From Syntrophaceae bacterium (lineage in GTDB: Bacteria > Desulfobacterota > Syntrophia > Syntrophales > Smithellaceae), in NCBI GenBank assembly GCA_016928765.1, contig JAFGKC010000058.1, positions 1-33,823 on the forward strand: 33,823 nucleotides of DNA. The letters are read 5' to 3'. Shown piece after piece: positions 26,971 through 33,823 of the stretch; the first letter of the stretch is position 1, and each line of letters begins with the position of its first letter. A program made the translations under genes and the position numbers. The notes beneath the pieces are model-generated. The model searched no databases. It had not been told where the DNA came from and saw only the letters and a list, made by a program, of their open reading frames with translations.

Positions 26971-27264
26971 ATGAAAATGTTTTTTATCATTTACGCCGCG
27001 TATTTTGATAAGCGTATAACAGACGCGCTTAAAAAAGCTGGTTACAAAGCTTATACGAAAATGCATGATGTAACGGGTGAAGGAGAAGAAAGCGAGCCCA
27101 AGCTGGGCACATCTTACTCGCCAGGTAAGAACAAGACAATTTGGATGGCGGTGCCGGAGGAAAAGGTTAAGCATCTTATCGAGCTGGTAAGAAAAATAAA
27201 AACTGAACATCCAGGCGCCGGTTTACGCGCTTTTACTTTTCCTTTGGCGGAGGAAAAAATTTAA
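26971..27264 (+). CDS. PG0541-like, PII-fold transporter-associated small protein
   Basis: 97 aa; MKMFFIIYAAYFDKRITDALKKAGYKAYTKMHDVTGEGEESEPKLGTSYSPGKNKTIWMAVPEEKVKHLIELVRKIKTE... resembles small PII-like proteins encoded next to RND/ABC transporters; GGAGGC RBS. Confidence 0.65.
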   Translation: MKMFFIIYAAYFDKRITDALKKAGYKAYTKMHDVTGEGEESEPKLGTSYSPGKNKTIWMAVPEEKVKHLIELVRKIKTEHPGAGLRAFTFPLAEEKI

Positions 27265-27424
27265 AGTGAAAATGGTTGGTCAGAAAGTAACGCGCAGACA
27301 GAAAGATATTTCCCGCCTCCTGCGGGAGAAAAAGCACAATCCTGCCCGCCATTCTTTTAAAAGAGAGCGGTTTCCTGTAAAAAAACGGGATAATTGAAAA
27401 CAAATATTTGCTTGTTTTGATTAG

Positions 27425-27694
27425 TTATTTGCGGGATAACAATAAACCGAGAGTAATACCGATTGCCGCGCCGATAACCGCAATGGTCATCATGTTGTTG
27501 AAAGAAGATTGCGCCATCGGAACCAGCACCTGTTCCACGCCTTTAAGGTTTGCTCCTCTGGTTATTACAGTGCTAAAAGGCAATTGGCCAATGATGAGTG
27601 CCGAAGGGCGGTACAGAAAACCGATTAAACCGCCAGTGATCAAGCCGACAATGCCTAATTTTAGCGTCAACCAGCCGGAATCTTTTGAGGCCAT
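27425..27694 (-). CDS. Small hypothetical membrane protein (two predicted TM segments)
   Basis: WLTLKLGIVGLITGGLIGFLY and MMTIAVIGAAIGITLGLLLS hydrophobic segments; minus-strand AAAGGATGCGAATATG start context. Confidence 0.6.
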   Translation of the reverse strand: MASKDSGWLTLKLGIVGLITGGLIGFLYRPSALIIGQLPFSTVITRGANLKGVEQVLVPMAQSSFNNMMTIAVIGAAIGITLGLLLSRK

Positions 27695-27738
27695 ATTCGC
27701 ATCCTTTTGTTAAAATATATTTTAAATTAAAGAGAAAA

Positions 27739-28797
27739 TTATTGCGAGTTAATTTTTTGCGCGCCGCTGAGCTGACCGCAGGCGGCGCAGATGTCCGCGC
27801 CGCGGCTGGCTCGCAGTATTGTGGTAAAATGGTTTTTGATGAGTATCTCCTGAAAAAGATGAACATTCTCCGGCGCGGGCGACTTGAATTCAGAACCGGG
27901 GAATTCATTGAATATGATCAGGTTTATTTTACAGCGCTGATTCTTTAGGAGCGCGGCCAGTTTTTCCGCGTCTTGTTCGGAGCAGTTTACGTTGTCAATC
28001 AGGATGTATTCGAAAGTTAGCAATCTTCTGCCGGGCATGGGATATTTGCGGCAGGCGGCAAGCAATTTATTCAACGGATACTTTTTGTTTATCGGCATAA
28101 GCTTGCTTCTGGTTGTGTCGTCCGCGGCGTTGAGCGATACGGCCAGATTGATGCAGACATCTTTTCCCAATTGAATAATTTCCGGCGCCAGCCCGCAAGT
28201 GGATACGGTAACTTTTCTGTTGGAAAAGGCCGCGCCAAAATCAGAGGTAAGAATTTGTATCGCTTTGAGCGTGTTTTCGTAATTGGCCAGCGGTTCACCC
28301 ATGCCCATCATCACGATATTCTTAATGTCATTGCCTTCCGACGTTCCCCGTTTCAGCGCTATAAGCTGGCCAATGATTTCTGAAGGAGTCAAATTTCTTT
28401 TGAACCCCTGACGGGCGGTAAAGCAAAATTTGCAGCCCATGGCGCAGCCGACTTGCGTTGATATGCAGATTGTCCAATGGTTTTTTCCTGGAATTAAAAC
28501 GCTTTCGATGAAGTATCCGTCTTCGAGGCGCAGTAACGCTTTTTTTGTAGTGTCCTGAGATGTTTGAATTTTTACAATTTGTGGCAGAGTGATGCGAGAA
28601 ATTTGAGATAGTTTTTCGCGAAAATCACGGGAAAGAGTGGTCATCTCTTCAAAAGATGATATGTTCTTCTGGTGCAGCCATTTCATAATCTGCCGCGCGC
28701 GGAACTTTTCTTTTCCCAGTCCGGTGATAAAAATTTCCATTTCTTCCAGCGTGAAATCAAGAAGATTGGGGCGGGAATTTTCGGCGTTTCTAGGCAT
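27739..28797 (-). CDS. rlmN: 23S rRNA (adenine2503-C2)-methyltransferase
   Basis: Radical SAM motif [46 protein letters not shown]-terminal [15 protein letters not shown]. Confidence 0.96.
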   Translation of the reverse strand: MPRNAENSRPNLLDFTLEEMEIFITGLGKEKFRARQIMKWLHQKNISSFEEMTTLSRDFREKLSQISRITLPQIVKIQTSQDTTKKALLRLEDGYFIESVLIPGKNHWTICISTQVGCAMGCKFCFTARQGFKRNLTPSEIIGQLIALKRGTSEGNDIKNIVMMGMGEPLANYENTLKAIQILTSDFGAAFSNRKVTVSTCGLAPEIIQLGKDVCINLAVSLNAADDTTRSKLMPINKKYPLNKLLAACRKYPMPGRRLLTFEYILIDNVNCSEQDAEKLAALLKNQRCKINLIIFNEFPGSEFKSPAPENVHLFQEILIKNHFTTILRASRGADICAACGQLSGAQKINSQ

Positions 28798-30013
28798 GAA
28801 GTTTTTTACTCAGGTTTTCGGCAATGGTGTCGATAAAGCCCTGTGTGTTCACTTTTTTATTGGAAGACTTTTTATCGGCCAGAGCAAGCAAATCGCCGGT
28901 CATCGTTCCGCCTTCCACGGTGCCCAACGCCGCTTTTTCTAGCTTGTCGGCAAAATTAATAACTTCCGGAGTGCTGTCGAGTTCGCCCCGCTTGCGCAGG
29001 CCGCCAGACCAGGCAAAAATTAGTGCCATAGAATTGCTGGATGTCTCTTCGCCTTTCAGATGTTTGTAATAATGTTTCTGAACCGTGCCGTGCGCCGCTT
29101 CATATTCATACCAGCCGTTGGGTGAAACAAGAACCGATGTCATCATGGCCAGCGAACCACAGGCGGAGGCAATCATATCCGACATGACGTCGCCGTCGTA
29201 ATTTTTTAGAGCCCAGAGCATGCCACCTTCGCTTTTCATGATGCGCGCGACGGCATCGTCAATAAGAGTGAAGAAATATTCAATTCCATTATTTTTGAAT
29301 TTATCTTTCCAGTTCTTTTCAAATTCGACGTCAAATATTTCGCGGAAACCCGCGTCATAAATTTTGGAAATAGTGTCTTTGGTGGAGAACCATAAATCAA
29401 TTTTTTCGCTAAGCGCGTAGGTAAAACAGGCGCGGGCAAAACTTAAGATGGATTTTTCCAGATTGTGATTTACCTGAATAACGCCCGCCGAGGGAAAATC
29501 GAATACAGGAATATTCTGCGGGGTGCTACCGTCGCGCGGAGTAAAAACAATTTCCGCCTTTCCCGCTTGGGGAATTTTGAATTCAAAATTGTTATATACG
29601 TCGCCATAGGCGTGACGGCCAATCGTTATAGGTTTTTTCCAAGAAAAAACAGCGGGTTTGATATTAGTGACCAAAATAGGCTTTCTGAAAACCGTTCCGT
29701 CTAGAAGCGCACGAATAGTGCCGTTCGGGCTTCTCCACGCTTTTTTTAAACTGTATTCCTTCACGCGGTCTTCATTGGGTGTGATTGTGGCGCACTTGAT
29801 TCCCACGCCGTACTTTTGAATGGCGCGCGCCGCGTCGAAAGTTACCTGGTCATCAGTATCATCGCGATGTTTGACGTGAAGGTCATAGTAATCTATATCC
29901 ATGTCCAGATAGGGGAAAAGAAGTTTTTCCTTAACCATCTGCCACATGACGCGGGTCATTTCATCCCCGTCCATTTCGACAAGTGTGGTTTTAACTTTTA
30001 TCTTTTTACTCAT
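28790..30013 (-). CDS. icd: NADP-dependent isocitrate dehydrogenase (eukaryote-like homodimeric type)
   Basis: [112 protein letters not shown]. Confidence 0.96.
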   Translation of the reverse strand: MSKKIKVKTTLVEMDGDEMTRVMWQMVKEKLLFPYLDMDIDYYDLHVKHRDDTDDQVTFDAARAIQKYGVGIKCATITPNEDRVKEYSLKKAWRSPNGTIRALLDGTVFRKPILVTNIKPAVFSWKKPITIGRHAYGDVYNNFEFKIPQAGKAEIVFTPRDGSTPQNIPVFDFPSAGVIQVNHNLEKSILSFARACFTYALSEKIDLWFSTKDTISKIYDAGFREIFDVEFEKNWKDKFKNNGIEYFFTLIDDAVARIMKSEGGMLWALKNYDGDVMSDMIASACGSLAMMTSVLVSPNGWYEYEAAHGTVQKHYYKHLKGEETSSNSMALIFAWSGGLRKRGELDSTPEVINFADKLEKAALGTVEGGTMTGDLLALADKKSSNKKVNTQGFIDTIAENLSKKLHA

Positions 30014-30036
30014 AAAACAATTTTGCTCCGGTAGAT

Positions 30037-31971
30037 TTAATTTGTATCGCGAAGATTAAGGGCGCCGCCGGCCAGAATTATTTTTCTTTGCCGGGCAGAC
30101 AAGGCGCATGATGTATTAAAGGATATGCCTTTAGTTTTGTTTTGTATCAGAATGTGGCCGCCGGAAGAAATGATATCGCGGATTGATGATATAATCAGTT
30201 CGTCTTCCTGCTCTAATTTATCATAGTCTTTTTCGGCAATAAAAGTAAGCGGCAAAATACCAAAGTTTACTAGATTGGCGGCGTGGATTCTTTCGAATGA
30301 TTTGGCGATAACCACGCGCACGCCGAGATACATAGGGCAGATAGCGGCATGTTCCCGCGAAGAACCCTGTCCGTAGGACAAACCAGCTACAATAATATTT
30401 TGTTTACCCAATTCTTTAATGTGGCGAGCGCGTGAGGCAAAAGAAGCATCAACGTTTTCAAAAACATACTCCGCGTACTTAGGAATATTTGAACGGTATT
30501 TCATCCGCGCGCCCGCGGGAATAATATGATCAGTCGTTATTTTATCACCGACTTTTATAGTTATTTTAGCTTCAATGGTTTCTGGAAGTTCAGTATTTTT
30601 TGGCGGCGCGCCGATATTGGGGCCGCGATAAACTTTTATCGAATGGTTGTTTTTTTTTGGCCATTCGATAAGCGAATCGTCAACAAGAAATGTTTTTGGC
30701 ATCTTTACTTGAGGATATGGTTTTTTCAAATCGCGCGGATCAATGAATTTACCGGTGAGCACCGCAGCTGCGGCTGTTTCGGGGCTTACAAGATAAATAT
30801 CCGCGTCCTTCGTTCCGGAACGGCCCAAGAAATTACGGTTTGATGTGCGCAGGGATACAGCGCCCGATTGCGGGCTCTGGCTGTTGCCGATACAGAAACC
30901 GCAGGCATTTTCCATCAGCCTGGCGCCGGAAGAAATAAGCATTGCCAAATAGCCTTCTTTTGCCAGGTTTTCTAAAACCTGTCTTGAGCCGGGTGCTAAA
31001 ATAAAACTCACCTGCGGATGGGCGACTTTGCCTTTTAGAATTTTGGCCACAGTAACCAGATCTTTATATGAAGAATTGGTACAGCTTCCCAAGCATACCT
31101 GATTTACCGGCAGTTTTTTCATGCTTTTTACCGTGGCGATATTTTCCGGACTGTGCGGCTTTGCTGTCAGCGGTTCTATTTTGGATAAGTTGATTTCTAC
31201 AATCTTGCTGTAATTCGCGTCTTTATCCGCTTCCAGTTTGATGAAATCTTTTTTTCTTTTTTGTGATGCCAGAAATTTCAGTGTTTGCTCATCGCTGGGG
31301 AAAACGGATGTCGTCACGCCGCATTCTGCTCCCATATTCGCGATAGTCGCTCGTTCGGGAACGCTCAGTGTTTTCAGTCCGCTTCCTCCATATTCGAATA
31401 TGGTGCCCACGTTTCCCTTGGTGGTAAAAATTTGTAGAATTTTAAGGATGACATCCTTGGCGGATACCCATGGTTTGAGTTTGCCGGTGAGATTTATTTT
31501 TACTACTTTCGGGCAGGTCAGGTAAAACGGCTTGCCGGCCATGGCCAGCGCGACATCCAGGCCGCCCGCGCCGATAGCAATCATGCCCAGCGCGCCTCCG
31601 GTGGGTGTGTGGCTGTCCGAGCCGATAAGCGTTTTGCCCGGTATGCCAAATCTTTCCAGGTGAACCTGATGACAGATTCCGTTTCCCGCGCGCGAAAGAA
31701 CAACGCCGAATATTTTCGCCACCGACTGCAAATAACGATGATCATCGGCATTCTCGAATCCAACCTGAATTGTATTGTGATCGATATAACTGACCGATAA
31801 TTCGGTTTTTACTTTCGGCAGATTCATGGCTTCGAACTGTAGATAAGCCATGGTTCCCGTGGCGTCCTGCGTGAGGGTCTGGTCTATAAGGATGCCAATT
31901 TCTTCTCTGTGAACGAGATTTCCGGAAAGTAAATGGCGCTCCAGAATTTTTTCAACGAGGTTTTTCCCCAT
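30037..31971 (-). CDS. Aconitate hydratase (Aquifex-type, ~644 aa)
   Basis: [100 protein letters not shown]. Confidence 0.95.
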   Translation of the reverse strand: MGKNLVEKILERHLLSGNLVHREEIGILIDQTLTQDATGTMAYLQFEAMNLPKVKTELSVSYIDHNTIQVGFENADDHRYLQSVAKIFGVVLSRAGNGICHQVHLERFGIPGKTLIGSDSHTPTGGALGMIAIGAGGLDVALAMAGKPFYLTCPKVVKINLTGKLKPWVSAKDVILKILQIFTTKGNVGTIFEYGGSGLKTLSVPERATIANMGAECGVTTSVFPSDEQTLKFLASQKRKKDFIKLEADKDANYSKIVEINLSKIEPLTAKPHSPENIATVKSMKKLPVNQVCLGSCTNSSYKDLVTVAKILKGKVAHPQVSFILAPGSRQVLENLAKEGYLAMLISSGARLMENACGFCIGNSQSPQSGAVSLRTSNRNFLGRSGTKDADIYLVSPETAAAAVLTGKFIDPRDLKKPYPQVKMPKTFLVDDSLIEWPKKNNHSIKVYRGPNIGAPPKNTELPETIEAKITIKVGDKITTDHIIPAGARMKYRSNIPKYAEYVFENVDASFASRARHIKELGKQNIIVAGLSYGQGSSREHAAICPMYLGVRVVIAKSFERIHAANLVNFGILPLTFIAEKDYDKLEQEDELIISSIRDIISSGGHILIQNKTKGISFNTSCALSARQRKIILAGGALNLRDTN

Positions 31972-31974
31972 TAG

Positions 31975-32646
31975 TTAATCCTTAGGCAAAAGAATTATGG
32001 CAATGCGGCGGTTTTTCGCGCGTCCCTCCGGCGTGGAATTATCCGCGATAGGCTGATATTCTCCGTAAGCTGTCGCGGAGAGAATGCGCGGATCAATCCC
32101 TTTTTCCTGTAAATATCTGGTGACGTTAATAGCGCGCGCGTGAGAAAGTTCCCAGTTTGTGGGATATCTCTGCGCTAATCTGCCGACGATAGGCACATTA
32201 TCCGTATGTCCTTCTATGAGAATATTCTTGTCTTTCACGTTCTTTAAAATATCCACAACTCTTTGCAGAACGGCAAGGCCTTCTTCTTTTACCTTGGCTT
32301 CACCGGAATCGAAAAGGATTTTATCCACCACATCCATGGTAAGTTTTCCCTTTAGTTCCTTAATCGTAATTTGCCCTTCGTCGATTTCCGCCTTCATTTC
32401 CTTAAGCAGTTGTTGGTAAGTGCTACTCGTTTCTTCGGCTTTTTGCGCTAACTTGGTTGTGTTTTCTTTGAGTGCCAGATTTTGTTGGGTCAGCGCTTGA
32501 TTTTTTTCTCTTTCCAGAGCCAGTTCCTGGGCCAGTTTGTCGGCCTCTTCTGATTTTTTAATGTATTTATTTTCCGTAACCAGGCATCCGTTGAGAAAAA
32601 ACGCTATGATCATAATTGAGGTAAAAGCAAAATATCTCTTTTCCAT
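31975..32646 (-). CDS. OmpA/Pal-type lipoprotein with coiled-coil N-terminus
   Basis: Lipobox LNGC; long Glu/Lys/Gln coiled coil; NILIEGHTDNVPIVGRLAQRYPTNWELSHARAINVTRYLQEKGIDPRILSATAYGEYQPIADN...RAKNRRIAI. Confidence 0.92.
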   Translation of the reverse strand: MEKRYFAFTSIMIIAFFLNGCLVTENKYIKKSEEADKLAQELALEREKNQALTQQNLALKENTTKLAQKAEETSSTYQQLLKEMKAEIDEGQITIKELKGKLTMDVVDKILFDSGEAKVKEEGLAVLQRVVDILKNVKDKNILIEGHTDNVPIVGRLAQRYPTNWELSHARAINVTRYLQEKGIDPRILSATAYGEYQPIADNSTPEGRAKNRRIAIILLPKD

Positions 32647-32765
32647 TTCTAACCCTCCTTTTTGTTTAAGCTTATTCTCCGTCCGGAGTCGAGTATAAGC
32701 AAAAGTTTAATTAAATAACCTGTAATACATATAATAAACAAAGGGTATTATCAACTGGCAAAAAA

Positions 32766-32818
32766 GTATCAAACAGGCAATAAAAAGATTAAATATTCAG
32801 ATATTTTGCGTTTGATAC
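32766..32818. repeat. Inverted repeat upstream of the transglycosylase gene
   Basis: GTATCAAAC(ag)GCAA ... TTGC GTTTGATAC (left arm 32766-32780, right arm 32806-32818). Confidence 0.55.
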
Positions 32819-33073
32819 ATTAATTGTCAGGTACAGTCTGCGGCAAGCCGTTTTGCGCGCACAGTGCGCTGAAATCTTTTCTGAAAATAAGGGCTATCCA
32901 GGCTGTCTATGCGGATGATTTTACATGTATAAGAGGCATGAACAAACTGATTGTTGCCGGCATTGTTTTTTTCAACTTGGAGGGCTTTTTTACTAAAAAA
33001 GTTTTTATCTGTCAAATATATTTTGCAATCTCTTTCAAAAGGGTATAGGAAACCACAAAAAATAATTTACTAG

Positions 33074-33823
33074 ATGCGCAGAAGAAAAAAAGACAAGGTA
33101 TTTATTATGCAGCGCTGGGAGAAAATTGTATCGATCATATTAATTCTGATCGTGGCCGCTTTTGTTATTGATATCGGCCGCTATTTTTTTTATCCTGATA
33201 TAAAATATTTAAAAAAATATAATCCCGAAAAAACAGCTTTTATGAAGTACCGGGAAATGTCCTGGGAACAAAAAAAAGTGAAAAGAAAAATCAGAAAGGT
33301 GTGGGTGCCGCTTTCCCAGGTGTCTCCGTATGTGAGCAAAGCCGTGATTATCTCGGAAGATCATAAGTTCTGGACGCACGAGGGATTTGATTTTGAAGCC
33401 ATGCAAATGGCGCTGGAAAAAAATATCAAGCAGAATAAAGTGAAGGTGGGCGGAAGCACGATTTCACAGCAATTGGCTAAAAATATGTTTCTTACGCCTG
33501 ATAAAGACCCAATAAGAAAAATAAAAGAAGCTATCCTGACCTGGCGTCTGGAAAAGCACTTAAGCAAACGAAGGATTCTTGAGCTTTATCTGAATGTGGC
33601 CGAATGGGGAGACGGAATATTCGGCATTGAAATGGCCGCGCGTCATCATTATGGTAGAAGCGCGTCTCAATTGACCGCCCGGGAGGCGGCGACTTTGGCG
33701 GTTATTTTGCCAAATCCCAGGCTTTACCGCACGGATGGATCATCGCGATATGTGCAAAAGCAGGCCGATAGAATTTACCGGATTATGGTGCGCCAGGGTG
33801 TTGTCAATGAATATGAAGATACG
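33074..33823 (+). CDS. mtgA: Monofunctional biosynthetic peptidoglycan transglycosylase (3' truncated)
   Basis: Open to window end, hence absent from the ORF track. VPLSQVSPYVSKAVIISEDHKFWTHEGFDFEAMQMAL...GGSTISQQLAKNMFLTPDK...RKIKEAILTWRLEKHLSKRRILELYLNVAEWGDGIFGIEMAARHHYG: GT51 motifs. ATG at 33107 is an alternative start. Confidence 0.94.
   Translation, partial: MRRRKKDKVFIMQRWEKIVSIILILIVAAFVIDIGRYFFYPDIKYLKKYNPEKTAFMKYREMSWEQKKVKRKIRKVWVPLSQVSPYVSKAVIISEDHKFWTHEGFDFEAMQMALEKNIKQNKVKVGGSTISQQLAKNMFLTPDKDPIRKIKEAILTWRLEKHLSKRRILELYLNVAEWGDGIFGIEMAARHHYGRSASQLTAREAATLAVILPNPRLYRTDGSSRYVQKQADRIYRIMVRQGVVNEYEDT

Noticed and set aside
32824-33048. 74-aa + strand ORF upstream of mtgA
   Set aside because: No RBS, no domain, cysteine-containing composition looks random; likely intergenic.
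33209-33567. Two minus-strand ORFs at the window end
   Set aside because: Antisense to the clearly recognisable GT51 transglycosylase that runs off the window.

Overview
Chromosomal-type window, probably from a Gram-negative and possibly deltaproteobacterial/Syntrophales-like genome (inference from gene content only). No rRNA, tRNA, CRISPR array, integrase or transposase was recognised. From left to right: (i) a 5'-truncated lipoprotein-like gene, an ATC-hydrolase-like gene and a PPC/DUF296 gene; (ii) about 1.8-11 kb of small, mostly orphan envelope/secreted genes: DUF5362-like, a six-cysteine lipoprotein, a YkvA/DUF1232 protein, a PKD protein, a proline-rich lipoprotein, a periplasmic LEA-like repeat protein, an alpha/beta hydrolase, a hotdog thioesterase, a Trp/Arg-rich secreted protein and a SHOCT protein. 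These are separated by hairpin repeats, REP-like elements and terminators; (iii) a glycerol catabolic operon glpK-glpA-glpB-glpC on the minus strand; (iv) FecR and OmpA-like envelope genes; (v) a + strand cluster TetR / TolC-like OMF / RND adaptor / RND pump / second (OprM/NodT-like) OMF / LpxR-like lipid A deacylase / PG0541-like small PII-fold protein; (vi) a minus-strand run OmpA lipoprotein / Aquifex-type aconitase / NADP-isocitrate dehydrogenase / rlmN; (vii) a 3'-truncated monofunctional peptidoglycan transglycosylase. The most interesting signals are the efflux cluster with two outer-membrane factors plus a lipid A deacylase and PII-like gene, the two-copy cloverleaf-like element with compensatory stem changes at 2501-2692, the C-terminal relic of a restriction/methylase gene beside it, a small lipoprotein with a mirror-symmetric twin CX3C cysteine pattern, and a secreted hendecad-repeat LEA-like protein.
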